Shown here piece after piece: positions 19,575-27,956 of a DNA stretch of 64,000 bases. Under the pieces are notes generated by a model. That model searched no databases, was not told the DNA's origin, and saw only the letters and a list, made by a program, of their open reading frames with translations. Numbering within the stretch: the first letter of the stretch is position 1; each line of letters begins with the position of its first letter. The position numbers and the translations under genes are program-made. The DNA comes from Alcanivorax sp. (GTDB lineage: Bacteria; Pseudomonadota; Gammaproteobacteria; Pseudomonadales; Alcanivoracaceae), in NCBI RefSeq assembly GCF_002726155.1, contig NZ_PBSH01000050.1, forward strand, positions 1 through 64,000, given 5' to 3'.

Positions 19575-19579
19575 TTCCA

Positions 19580-19608
19580 AACGCCGGCCTTCGGGCCGGC
19601 GTTTCTTT
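19580..19608 (+). terminator. rho-independent terminator after nqrF
   Basis: Ten-base perfect stem AACGCCGGCC/GGCCGGCGTT with a TTCG tetraloop (19590-19593), followed by a short T-rich run. It closes the nqrA-F transcript five bases after the stop codon. Confidence 0.9.
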
Positions 19609-19609
19609 A

Positions 19610-19745
19610 AGTTGAAAGTTCAAAGTTTAAAGTTGAAAAGGTAAGCGGTGATCTTGTGCATTTCCCTGCGAAATCGCTCGTCGCGGTTATAGCCGTGTCA
19701 GCGTGGTGTCTGGGCAACGCGCGTTTGAACTTTAACCTTTGAGCT
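19610..19745. repeat. inverted-pair heptamer repeat element A
   Basis: Left arm: four consecutive 7-base units AGTTGAA, AGTTCAA, AGTTTAA, AGTTGAA at 19610-19637. Right arm at about 19725-19745 reads, on the minus strand, AGCTCAA, AGGTTAA, AGTTCAA. About 85 bases of core lie between. Fills the gap between the nqrF terminator and apbE. Same build as the elements at 21113 and 47028. Confidence 0.75.
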
Positions 19746-19767
19746 CGCTCCTGCTAACCACCGGACC

Positions 19768-20784
19768 ATGACAATGCCCCGCATTCTTCCTCTGCTGATT
19801 GTCTCCCTGGCGCTGCTGCTGACGGGCTGTGATGACAGCAAGAATCGCCTGTCTGTACTCAGTGGTCCCACCATGGGAACCACCTGGAGCGTCAAATACA
19901 CCGGCACCCCGGATGAAGGCGTGGAAGCGTTGAAGGGGGAGATCGAAGCGGCGCTGGAGCAGGTGAACGCCCAGATGAGCACCTACCGCCCGGATTCCTC
20001 CCTAAGCCGTTTCAACAATGCCGAGCCGGGGGCACTGATGAATCTGCCCGCAGATACGGTGAAGGTGCTGCTGGCCGCGTTCTCCCTGTCGGAACAAACC
20101 GGCGGCGCCTATGACGTGACGGTGGGGCCGCTGGTTAACCTGTGGGGCTTCGGACCGGACCCGAACCGATTCGAGCCGCCAGAGGCCAGCGAAGTCGAGA
20201 CAGCGAAGGAACGGGTTGGCTGGCAGAAACTGCTGCTCAGCGACCAGCAATTGCTGCAACCCGGCGGCGTGTATGTGGATCTGTCATCCATTGCGAAAGG
20301 CTTTGCGGTGGACAAGGTGGCGACCTTACTGGATAGCCATGGGGTGAATAACTACCTGGTAGAAGTCGGCGGAGAACTGCTGGGCAAGGGCAGCAAGCCC
20401 TATAAACAGCCCTGGCGGGTTGCCGTGGAACGCCCGATTGCGGGCGTTCGCGAGGTGGAGCAGGTGGTAGACCTCAAGAACATGGCCGTGGCCACCAGTG
20501 GCGATTACCGGAACTTCTTTGAGTCGGAAGGCCGCTTGTATTCCCATACCATTGATCCCCGTACCGGTTACCCGGTGGAGCACCAGTTGGCCTCGGTGTC
20601 CGTTTTGCACAAAAGTGCCATGATGGCCGACGGCCTGGCCACCGCCATGACGGTGCTGGGCCCGGATGAAGGAATGGCTTTCGCCAAAGACCATGAACTG
20701 GCAGTCTTTTTTATTGTCAGAACCAATAAGGGCGTGGAAGAGTTATCGACTCCCGCCTTCGATGCAATTGTGGAGGGTAAGTAA
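19768..20784 (+). CDS. apbE: FAD:protein FMN transferase
   Basis: A 338-residue lipoprotein that transfers FMN from FAD to Thr of NqrB and NqrC in the periplasm. The signal ends in the lipobox LLTG-Cys21. Conserved: SGPTMGTTWSVKY, the QMSTYRPDSSLSRFN region, VDLSSIAKGFAVD and SHTIDPRTGYPV, which form the FAD and Mg2+ site. Placed between nqrF and nqrM, exactly where its substrates are encoded, which supports the function strongly. The start is set at MTMPRIL. Confidence 0.97.
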   Translation: MTMPRILPLLIVSLALLLTGCDDSKNRLSVLSGPTMGTTWSVKYTGTPDEGVEALKGEIEAALEQVNAQMSTYRPDSSLSRFNNAEPGALMNLPADTVKVLLAAFSLSEQTGGAYDVTVGPLVNLWGFGPDPNRFEPPEASEVETAKERVGWQKLLLSDQQLLQPGGVYVDLSSIAKGFAVDKVATLLDSHGVNNYLVEVGGELLGKGSKPYKQPWRVAVERPIAGVREVEQVVDLKNMAVATSGDYRNFFESEGRLYSHTIDPRTGYPVEHQLASVSVLHKSAMMADGLATAMTVLGPDEGMAFAKDHELAVFFIVRTNKGVEELSTPAFDAIVEGK

Positions 20785-20785
20785 C

Positions 20786-21022
20786 ATGTTCATGACCATT
20801 GTGGCAGCAGTAGTTTTCATTGGCCTGCTTTTCGCCGGCATGGCTGTGGGCGTGATTCTTTCCAACAAGCCGGTTAAAGGCTCCTGTGGTGGCCTGGCCT
20901 CACTGGGCATGAAACAGGACTGTGAAATCTGCGGCGGTAACGACGACGCATGCGAAGAGAATGCCCGCAAGGTGAACAGCGAAAAAGCAGCCGCTCTGGG
21001 TAAGGACGTGATGAAGATGTAA
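20786..21022 (+). CDS. nqrM: NQR maturation protein NqrM
   Basis: A 78-residue protein with one N-terminal transmembrane helix (about residues 3-26) and four Cys (34, 46, 49, 56) in GSCGG, DCEICGG and DACEEN. NqrM (formerly DUF539) is required for maturation of NQR, probably by delivering iron for the NqrD/E centre. The ATG lies one base after the apbE stop; a longer frame upstream would overlap apbE and lacks homology. The last gene of the NQR set, closed by a terminator. Confidence 0.95.
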   Translation: MFMTIVAAVVFIGLLFAGMAVGVILSNKPVKGSCGGLASLGMKQDCEICGGNDDACEENARKVNSEKAAALGKDVMKM

Positions 21023-21041
21023 GCCCGTGCCCGGCCACAAG

Positions 21042-21067
21042 AAGCCCGCCCTGTGCGGGCTTTTTTG
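21042..21067 (+). terminator. rho-independent terminator after nqrM
   Basis: AAGCCCGC (21042-21049) pairs with GCGGGCTT (21055-21062) and is followed by a run of T. Confidence 0.88.
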
Positions 21068-21112
21068 TGCCTGAACGACCGGTAGGAACATCGCTGGCGG
21101 CGCGATAACAGC

Positions 21113-21205
21113 AGTTGCGAGTTGCGAGAAGTGTGTTTCGAAAAGAAAAACCTCAAAGAGCGGAAAATTCAGGTTTTCGTGACTCGAAACTCGCTTTTCG
21201 AAACG
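21113..21205. repeat. inverted-pair heptamer repeat element C
   Basis: Left arm: AGTTGCG, AGTTGCG, AGAAGTG, TGTTTCG at 21113-21140. Right arm (minus strand from 21205): CGTTTCG, AAAAGCG, AGTTTCG, AGTCACG. The 11-base word GTTTCGAAAAG (21135-21145) recurs as its exact reverse complement at 21194-21204. The element lies between the nqrM terminator and the end of the GNAT-C39 gene. Confidence 0.65.
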
Positions 21206-21239
21206 GCTTTATTGCGATGTTCATGCAACAAAGCGTTAT

Positions 21240-22352
21240 TCAGGGGCGGCTCAATATCACTGCCGTGCGCAGCTTTGCCTGGCCGTATTGTCGCATCTGA
21301 TCAAACTTTTCCCGAGTGATGGGCACGTGTTGGCAATCCATCGGCACCTGGTCTTCGCCGGGGTCGGGGTCATGTATGTAGAAGCATTCTTCGTCGCTGC
21401 CGCTGATAGCCACCCAGTGTGGCGCCTTGCGGCCATCCAGCCGCCAGGTGCTGATCAGCACCAGAACGATGCTGCCGGCGGTAATGGCCTTGTCCACGTC
21501 AGCGGCGCTGAAATCTTCGTAACAGACGGGAATTTTTTGCTGCGCACATTCGCTGACAAAGTGGTTATGCAGGGTGGTGATAACCGCTTTTTTATCGCTG
21601 TCGCGCACTGAATCCACAAACAGGGGGCCGGTCTGGTTACACCAGACGCGGGCGTTGAGGCCACGGTGTCGGGCGGCCAGTGCCAGCCCCAACGGGTGGC
21701 AGCCACCATGACCTGCGGTCATGAAAATGGTGGTGGCTTCGCGCCACAGCAACAGTTCTTCTGTGGTCGTGGGCGTTTGCTGTTTCAGCGCGGCCAGGGC
21801 CATTAACAGGCAGGCGGGGCCACAGGTGAACGGAGTCGTTTGCTGGACCCAGGGTAAATGCTGCGGGTTGGAAGTGCCGCGTAGATTTTTCGGTTGATAG
21901 TGAAGGCGTTTTTGATAACGCAGGGCGTCTTCGTGGTCTTCGTAATAGTCAGCCCTCTGGGCAAACAGGCGGTAACCCAGGCGTTCGTACAAGGCGATAG
22001 CTGTGGTGTTGTCCTTGCGCACCTCCAGGCGGAGGAACAGGCGCCGCTGCTGGTGAGCATAATCTTCGGCGGCGTCCAGTAAGTGCTCGCCGAGTTTTTT
22101 GCCCCGTTGCTGAGGATCCACCGCAATGGAGTAAAGCCGGGCAAGGCGCGTACCGGGCTGCAACAACACCAGCGCATAGCCTGCCAGTTGCTGCTGTTCA
22201 TCCAGCGCAACGATCAAGCCGGCGTGTTGGCGCTTGAGCCATTTACGGAAACTGCGGCGCGACAATCGATCAGAAGAAAAGCAACGCTGTTCCAGCGCGG
22301 TGAGCGCATCCAGGTCGTCGGGGAGAGCGGGGCGGAGGGAGAAAGCGCACAT
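21240..22352 (-). CDS. GNAT acetyltransferase fused to a C39-type peptidase domain
   Basis: A 370-residue two-domain protein. Residues about 4-155 form a RimI-like GNAT domain (SIAVDPQQRGKKLGEHLL as the acetyl-CoA loop, NTTAIALYERLGY). Residues about 165-370 form a C39-like papain-fold domain with Cys in TPFTCGPACLLMAL near 177, His in APHWVAISG near 313 and an Asp in YIHDPDPGED. C39 domains usually cut after double-Gly leaders in bacteriocin export, but here no ABC transporter is attached. This fused architecture exists in databases under the name peptidase C39 family; its substrate is not known. Stands alone on its strand. Confidence 0.85.
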   Translation of the reverse strand: MCAFSLRPALPDDLDALTALEQRCFSSDRLSRRSFRKWLKRQHAGLIVALDEQQQLAGYALVLLQPGTRLARLYSIAVDPQQRGKKLGEHLLDAAEDYAHQQRRLFLRLEVRKDNTTAIALYERLGYRLFAQRADYYEDHEDALRYQKRLHYQPKNLRGTSNPQHLPWVQQTTPFTCGPACLLMALAALKQQTPTTTEELLLWREATTIFMTAGHGGCHPLGLALAARHRGLNARVWCNQTGPLFVDSVRDSDKKAVITTLHNHFVSECAQQKIPVCYEDFSAADVDKAITAGSIVLVLISTWRLDGRKAPHWVAISGSDEECFYIHDPDPGEDQVPMDCQHVPITREKFDQMRQYGQAKLRTAVILSRP

Positions 22353-22482
22353 AATCCTGTGTCCTTGAGTGCGTTCAGCATAAGGCAGCGGTTATGTTCC
22401 CGCCAGCATTATTGCTGCGACCAGCGGTGGTGGCCGGGCGGTCAGCGCGGCATACTGACCACAACCAACAGGGAGGGTATCG

Positions 22483-23652
22483 ATGCACAAGCAGGATCCG
22501 GTGAGAGGATTGATATTGTCCGGCGGTGGCGCGCGCGGCGCCTACCAGGTCGGTGTGCTGGCGGCGATTGCGGAGATGGTGCCTCGTGGTGCGCCCAACC
22601 CGTTTCCGATCATCTGTGGCACCTCGGCGGGGGCGATCAATGCGGCGGCGCTGTCAGCCAATGCTGGCAACTACCGCGCTGCGGTGCGAGGGCTTGAACG
22701 AGTCTGGTCGAATATTACCGCAGAGCAGGTTTACCGCACGGACCTGTACGCCTGTCTGCGGGGCGTGATGCGCTGGTTTTTCTCTGGCGTGGCCACGGGC
22801 AAAACCCCGGAGCGCAGCTCCCTTCTTGATAACACGCCACTGCAGCGGTTGTTGTCACTGGTGATTAATTTTCGCCGTATCCAGGAGAGTCTGGATCAGG
22901 GGCACCTGCGGGCATTGGCGATTACGGCCTCTGCCTATGCCAGTGGTGAGTCGGTGAGCTTTTTTCAGGGCGCGGATGAATTGCCCGAATGGATCCGGGC
23001 GCGTCGCAAGGGCAAGCGTTCGAACATTGGGGTGGAGCACTTGTTGGGATCGGCGGCCATTCCTATCCTGTTTCCTGCCAGCAACGTGGACGGCGCCTAT
23101 TATGGCGACGGGGCGCTGCGCCAGTTGGCACCGTTGAGCCCGGCGCTGCATCTGGGTGCCACGCGCTTACTGGTGATTGGTGTCTCCGGCAACGTCAGTG
23201 CCGGGCATCAGCGTCGGCTCAGTGGCTACCCTTCCATGGCCCAGGTGCTGGGGCATGTGTTGAACAGTGTGTTCGTGGATACCCTGGAAGGGGACGTGGA
23301 GCGGCTTGAGCGAATCAATCACACCTTGTCTGCTCTGGGCGAGCGCACCCGTAGAAAGCACGGTATCAAGCTTCGCGAAGTGGATGTGCTGAAAATTTAT
23401 CCCTCGCGGCCCATTGATGAAATTGCGGCGGAGCATATTCGTGAATTGCCCCGCACCTTGCGATTTTTCCTGCGCAGTTCCGGGGCGACCCGTTCCCCCG
23501 GGGCCAGCGCCATGAGTTATCTGCTGTTTGAGCCCGGCTTCACCAATGCCTTGATCGAGATGGGGCGCAAGGACGCCATGGCCCGTAAAGAAGAGATCAT
23601 GGCGTTTCTTAACGATCAGCCGTTGATGGAGGCCGCTTCCGAAGAGCCGTAA
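22483..23652 (+). CDS. patatin-like phospholipase
   Basis: A 389-residue predicted lipid acyl hydrolase. It shows the oxyanion-hole motif SGGGARGAYQVG (residues 13-24), the nucleophile elbow GTSAG with Ser48, and the catalytic Asp in GDGALR near residue 209. No signal peptide, so it should act on membrane lipids from the cytoplasm or be exported by other means. ATG with GGGAGG six bases upstream. Its end overlaps the convergent glycerophosphodiesterase gene by 37 bases. The natural substrate cannot be told from sequence. Confidence 0.92.
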   Translation: MHKQDPVRGLILSGGGARGAYQVGVLAAIAEMVPRGAPNPFPIICGTSAGAINAAALSANAGNYRAAVRGLERVWSNITAEQVYRTDLYACLRGVMRWFFSGVATGKTPERSSLLDNTPLQRLLSLVINFRRIQESLDQGHLRALAITASAYASGESVSFFQGADELPEWIRARRKGKRSNIGVEHLLGSAAIPILFPASNVDGAYYGDGALRQLAPLSPALHLGATRLLVIGVSGNVSAGHQRRLSGYPSMAQVLGHVLNSVFVDTLEGDVERLERINHTLSALGERTRRKHGIKLREVDVLKIYPSRPIDEIAAEHIRELPRTLRFFLRSSGATRSPGASAMSYLLFEPGFTNALIEMGRKDAMARKEEIMAFLNDQPLMEAASEEP

Positions 23653-24419
23653 CGGTGTTTGCGGCGGAAGTGGCTGACAAAGCTGGTGGGGAAGTCTGTG
23701 ATGATGCTGTGCACTTTCAGTTTGGCCAGCCGTTCGGCTTCGGTCAGGTCGTTCACCGTCCACACGGACACTTTCAAGCCCCGTCGTTTGGCACGGCGCA
23801 TCAACGCCGGGCCGACCAGCGAGTAATGTGCGATCACCCAGCTGCAGCCCAGCCCCTTGGCGCGGCGAGTGGGTTGCAGGTAACGATGTTGGCACACGTA
23901 ACCCCGCTCGATATCCGGGGCCATGGTGCCGATCATGCGTAGAAAGCCGGTGTGGCTGGAGGTAATTACCACCCGTGATTGCAGCTGCTGATCATGGATC
24001 ATGTGCGTGAGGTGATGAGCCAGCTGGTGGAGGACGGTACGGTCTGCGCCTTTCACCTCGAACTGAAAACGCATATCCGGGCCGCAGAGTTCAACCACTT
24101 CCTGCAGTGAGGGAATGCCGGTGGGGCTGTGCCAGCCGGGGGTATTGCGGCGGGCATCCATCACGCCAAGCTGGGCACGGGTGTACTGGCGTACATTGCC
24201 GCGGACACCGGTGGTGCGGGTGACGTCGCTGTCGTGCAGCACGATCAATTGGCCATCGGAGGACAGCCGCACGTCCAGTTCCATTTCCGTCACACCGGCT
24301 TCAATGGCCACTTGAAAGCTGGCCAGCGTGTTCTCCGGCGCTTCGCCGCGGGCGCCACGGTGGCCTACCAGAGCAGGGTAGGCAGAAGGGTTCGTCAGGT
24401 CGGTCATTGGCACAGTCAT
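23616..24419 (-). CDS. glycerophosphodiester phosphodiesterase
   Basis: A 267-residue cytoplasmic-type GDPD (no signal peptide in the chosen frame) that splits glycerophosphodiesters into glycerol-3-phosphate and an alcohol. The catalytic site is VGHRGARGEAPENT, followed by EMELDVRLSSDGQLIVLHD, the metal-binding E-x-D and H-D. The C-terminal VSVWTVND is also typical. The start may be MTVPMTDL as used here, or MTDL four codons later, or an upstream ATG giving 283 residues; ribosome sites do not decide. Convergent with the patatin gene, whose lyso-products could feed it. Confidence 0.9.
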   Translation of the reverse strand: MTVPMTDLTNPSAYPALVGHRGARGEAPENTLASFQVAIEAGVTEMELDVRLSSDGQLIVLHDSDVTRTTGVRGNVRQYTRAQLGVMDARRNTPGWHSPTGIPSLQEVVELCGPDMRFQFEVKGADRTVLHQLAHHLTHMIHDQQLQSRVVITSSHTGFLRMIGTMAPDIERGYVCQHRYLQPTRRAKGLGCSWVIAHYSLVGPALMRRAKRRGLKVSVWTVNDLTEAERLAKLKVHSIITDFPTSFVSHFRRKHRYGSSEAASING

Positions 24420-24539
24420 AGCGCTATTCTTTGCGAGAAAGATGACAGCGCTGTGACCTGGACACAAGAGGCAGTGTTGTCATTTTTGTGACTTGAAACT
24501 GTTTTATTGTTTCAACGTTTCTTCCCTTCGAGCCTGATC

Positions 24540-25694
24540 ATGCCAACGCTGCTGAAACGTTATACCGCATTGTTTGCCGCCAGCTGGTTTCCCGGTTACC
24601 AGGGGCAACTGCGTGGATTTTCGTTACAGCGGCTGCTGGTGATGCTGCTGTTCTGGCCGTTATTCCTGCTGGTACAGGGAATTAACGGTATCGGCCTGGG
24701 CCTGGATTATCTGCTGTTCCCGGCGTTCCGGCGCGTGACTGTGCGTCAGCCGTTGTTTGTGACCGGGGTGCCACGCAGCGGCACCACCTTTCTCCATCGC
24801 CTGCTGGCCATGGATACGCGGTTTACCACCACAGCGTTATGGGAGCTGCTGTTTGCGCCCTCGATTACCCAGCGTTATTTCTGGACCGGTGTCGCTCGTC
24901 TGGACAAAGTGATCGGTCGCCCGGGTGCGCGGCTTCTGTTCTGGGCGGAAAGGCGTTTGTTGGGCGGACTGGACGGCGTGCACAAGACCGGGCTGCTGGA
25001 TCCGGAAGAGGATTATCTGGGATTGATCCCGGTATGGGGCTGCTTTCTGCTGGTGCTTGTGGTGCCTGTTCCTGCCCTGTGGCAACTGACGTTTCTGGAC
25101 CGCGATGGCCGCCCGGAAGAAAAACAGCGGCTGATGCGCGCTTACCGCCGTTTTATTCAGCGCCACCTTTACTTCCACGGCCCGGAAAAAATCCTGCTAT
25201 CGAAGAACCCGTCGTTTACCCCGTGGATGGAAACCTTGGCCGAAGCTTTCCCGGATGCCCGTTTTATCGGCTGCCTGCGCAGCCCCTCTGCGGCGGTGCC
25301 ATCGCAGGTGAATTCCATTCTTATAGGCGCGCGCCTGTTCGATGGTCGCGACACCACCGCCTACTGGCGTGAAGGATTTCTGGCGATGCTGGAATACTAC
25401 TATCGGCACCTGTTGGAGGTAGTAGAGCAGATGCCGGAACAGCGCCAGGCGCTGTCGGTGATGGAGACCCTGGCATCTGCTCCAGGCGAGACTGTACTGG
25501 GTTTTTACCAGCGGTTTGGCTGGCAGCCCGACGTGCAATTTTGTCAGCGGCTGCAGGAGCAGGACCGCAAGGCCAGGCAGTACCGCAGTGACCATCAGTA
25601 TTCTCTGGATGCCCTGGGTGTCAGTGGTGAGGCGTTGCTGCACAGGTTTGGCTGGGTGTATGAGCGCTTCGGTTTCCATAAGCCTGACGCCTGA
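24540..25694 (+). CDS. sulfotransferase-family protein
   Basis: A 384-residue protein (395 if an upstream TTG is used) of the PAPS-dependent sulfotransferase fold. The 5'-phosphosulfate loop is FVTGVPRSGTTFLHRLL at about residues 73-89 and the 3'-phosphate motif is GCLRSPSAAVPSQ. A hydrophobic stretch near residues 28-60 suggests membrane association. Similar proteins sulfate lipids or glycans; the acceptor is unknown. Stands upstream of a glycosyltransferase and a deacetylase on the same strand with about 120 bases between, so joint action on a glycolipid is possible but unproven. Confidence 0.8.
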   Translation: MPTLLKRYTALFAASWFPGYQGQLRGFSLQRLLVMLLFWPLFLLVQGINGIGLGLDYLLFPAFRRVTVRQPLFVTGVPRSGTTFLHRLLAMDTRFTTTALWELLFAPSITQRYFWTGVARLDKVIGRPGARLLFWAERRLLGGLDGVHKTGLLDPEEDYLGLIPVWGCFLLVLVVPVPALWQLTFLDRDGRPEEKQRLMRAYRRFIQRHLYFHGPEKILLSKNPSFTPWMETLAEAFPDARFIGCLRSPSAAVPSQVNSILIGARLFDGRDTTAYWREGFLAMLEYYYRHLLEVVEQMPEQRQALSVMETLASAPGETVLGFYQRFGWQPDVQFCQRLQEQDRKARQYRSDHQYSLDALGVSGEALLHRFGWVYERFGFHKPDA

Positions 25695-25816
25695 GCGTGT
25701 TGCATGCAGCGTGAAGCCTGTTGCGTCTCCTCTTGTTACATCTTGTCGCAATTACACCGTCATGGCGTGACCACCCTGTCACATTATCGACATGAGCGGC
25801 CGGGATACTGCCGGCC

Positions 25817-26995
25817 ATGGATACCAAAGAGCTACGCATACTGTTTGTGGTGGATGCGATCAAGGGGCGGAATGGCGTCGGCGCCTACTTCCAGGACCTG
25901 GTCTCGCATCTGAAAGATCAGGTGGCGCAAGTGGAACTGGTGCAGCCCTGCATGCAGGATCCTCATCCTTGCCAGGGAGCGTCCATACCGATTCCCGGCG
26001 ACCCCACCCAGCGGCTGTTCTTTCCCAAAGTGCGTGAGCTCAGCGCGCTGGTCTGGGAAATGAAACCAGATGTGATCGTCATTCCGGGGCCGGGCATTTT
26101 CTCCATGATCGGCTACTGGATCGCCAAGAAGTGGGGGATTCCGGTATGCGTCACCTTCCAGACAGATTACAACCGCCTGGTGGAGCTGTATTGGGGGAAG
26201 CGGCTGGCGCGGCTGGCCGGGGGCTTTCTCAACTGGGTGAACCGTACCCTGTTTCAGGGCAGCGAAACCGCCGCCACCATCTGCGAATCGATGATCGCCC
26301 AGGCGCGGGCCGCGGGGGCGCGCAATCCACAACTTGTAGGCACACCGTTGGCCCGCGAATTCGTGCATACGCCAGTGGCCGAGCTAGACAATACCGTACA
26401 GCGGGTTTGTTATGTGGGCCGGCTGGCGGCGGAAAAGAACATTGAATCCTTCCTCGCGCTGGCGTCCCGTCGCCCGGACCTGCAGTTTGACATTGCCGGC
26501 GATGGCCCGTTGCGCGGCAAGGTGGAAAAGGCCTGCGGCGAGCAGGGCAACCTGCATTTCCACGGCTGGTGTGCCCGTGAGCAAGTGGTCAGCATGCTGG
26601 ATCGCTGTCAGGTGCTGGTGTTGCCCTCATCGGTGGAAGCCTTTGGTACGGTAGCGCTGGAAGCCATGGCGCGGGAGCGGTTGGTGATTACCACGCCGGC
26701 CTGCGGCATCAATGAATGGCCGGCATTGGCCAACGGCCTGTGGATCATGGACGAAGGGGAAAGCCTGTTCGATACCCTCGAGCGCCTGCAATCACTCAGC
26801 CCGGTGACGCGCTCGCTCAAGGCCGGCCAGGCCCGCCAGGCTGCCTTATCCATGAACGACCATGCGGTGACACAATGGACGGCAGTGCTGGCCCACTGCG
26901 CTACGCTGGCACCCAACCCAAACCCGGCGCTGCCTTCTCCCACCCTGGCATTGCTGCGCCGCCTGAGCAGCAGTTACATCCGCAATGCGCTCTGA
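25817..26995 (+). CDS. GT4-family glycosyltransferase
   Basis: A 392-residue GT-B fold enzyme. N-terminal acceptor half (ILFVVDAIKGRNGVGAYFQDL), C-terminal nucleotide-sugar half with VCYVGRLAAEKNIESFL and the E-x7-E motif in SVEAFGTVALEAMA. It resembles MgtA/SqdX-like lipid glycosyltransferases in outline, so the acceptor may be a membrane lipid. A six-base stem GGCCGG/CCGGCC (25798-25803, 25811-25816) abuts the ATG and no Shine-Dalgarno is seen. The 3' end overlaps the deacetylase gene by 11 bases. Confidence 0.88.
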   Translation: MDTKELRILFVVDAIKGRNGVGAYFQDLVSHLKDQVAQVELVQPCMQDPHPCQGASIPIPGDPTQRLFFPKVRELSALVWEMKPDVIVIPGPGIFSMIGYWIAKKWGIPVCVTFQTDYNRLVELYWGKRLARLAGGFLNWVNRTLFQGSETAATICESMIAQARAAGARNPQLVGTPLAREFVHTPVAELDNTVQRVCYVGRLAAEKNIESFLALASRRPDLQFDIAGDGPLRGKVEKACGEQGNLHFHGWCAREQVVSMLDRCQVLVLPSSVEAFGTVALEAMARERLVITTPACGINEWPALANGLWIMDEGESLFDTLERLQSLSPVTRSLKAGQARQAALSMNDHAVTQWTAVLAHCATLAPNPNPALPSPTLALLRRLSSSYIRNAL

Positions 26996-27725
26996 GCCAT
27001 TAACCGCACTGGTTTCGATTCACGATGTAATGCCCGAAACCCGCACGCGTGTCACCGCCATGCTGGCGAGGCTCAACCTGCCCGCCCAAGCGGTGACCTT
27101 GCTGGTGGTTCCCGGTAAAGACTGGCAGGCCGATGACCTGGATTGGTTACGGGGTCTGCAGGAGGCGGGGCATCCGTTGGCCGGCCATGGTTGGTCCCAC
27201 CGTTGTCAGCCACCCATGACGCTTTATCACCGCTTGCACAGCGCGCTGTTGTCACGGGATGTGGCGGAGCATCTGTCGTTCTCCGGCGACGGCATTCAGC
27301 GGCTGGTGTGGGACTGTTATCGCTGGTTTATCCGTAATGGCCTGACGCCATCGCCGCTCTATGTGCCGCCGGCGTGGGCATTGGGCGCGTTGACCCCGGC
27401 ACAGCTTGCCGGGTTGCCGTTTCGGTATGTGGAAACCTTGTCTGGTGTTCACGATACCCACAAAGGCACCTTCACTCGGCTGCCGTTGGCAGGTTTTGAA
27501 GCGGACACCGTATTTCGTGCCTGGACGTTACGCTTTTTCAATGCCATCAATATCAGCCAGTCCCGCCGCTCTGGAACACCGATACGCATCGGGCTGCATC
27601 CGGACGATTTTGAATTGCGGCTTGCCAATACGATTCTGCCTTTGGCGGCGTCGTTGACACAGACGTTTTCTTATTCCCAGGCACTGGAAATGCTAGTTAA
27701 CCGCTCTGCAGTCATTTCGTTATAG
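26985..27725 (+). CDS. polysaccharide deacetylase-family protein (DUF2334-like)
   Basis: A 246-residue protein with the NodB-like fold features SIHDVMPETR near the N-terminus (catalytic/metal Asp) and GHPLAGHGWSHR (residues about 63-74, metal His). Such proteins remove N- or O-acetyl groups from sugars. The start lies inside the glycosyltransferase reading frame by 11 bases, so the two products are co-translated and probably work on the same glycan or glycolipid. No signal peptide seen, which favours a cytoplasmic or membrane-face reaction. Confidence 0.82.
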   Translation: MRSEPLTALVSIHDVMPETRTRVTAMLARLNLPAQAVTLLVVPGKDWQADDLDWLRGLQEAGHPLAGHGWSHRCQPPMTLYHRLHSALLSRDVAEHLSFSGDGIQRLVWDCYRWFIRNGLTPSPLYVPPAWALGALTPAQLAGLPFRYVETLSGVHDTHKGTFTRLPLAGFEADTVFRAWTLRFFNAINISQSRRSGTPIRIGLHPDDFELRLANTILPLAASLTQTFSYSQALEMLVNRSAVISL

Positions 27726-27759
27726 TCTCTGGTTTAAAATAAACTATGAAGCCATGGGG

Positions 27760-27788
27760 CATAAAAAATACCCGCCGGGTGGCGGGTA
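27760..27788 (-). terminator. terminator, strongest on the minus strand
   Basis: TACCCGCC (27769-27776) pairs with GGCGGGTA (27781-27788); on the minus strand it runs into TATTTTTTAT. It closes transcripts coming from the PraB-like gene and may also slow the plus-strand deacetylase transcript. Confidence 0.75.
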
Positions 27789-27920
27789 ATAAAGGCGCAC
27801 TGTAAACCACTCGGCGATCAAGTTTTCAGTGCGATAGAGTGACTGAATAAAGTTGGTTTTTTTCTCAGTGTCGATATTTAGTGAATAACGAACCTTGTTT
27901 TTGAATTGATGCTTAAGGGG

Positions 27921-27947
27921 AGGGCACCACAGAATGCGTGGTGCCCT
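27921..27947 (-). terminator. hairpin after the PraB-like gene
   Basis: Perfect ten-base stem AGGGCACCAC/GTGGTGCCCT with a seven-base loop, ten bases after the stop codon. No T-run follows on either strand, so it more likely protects the mRNA 3' end than terminates by itself. Confidence 0.6.
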
Positions 27948-27956
27948 GGTTACTCA

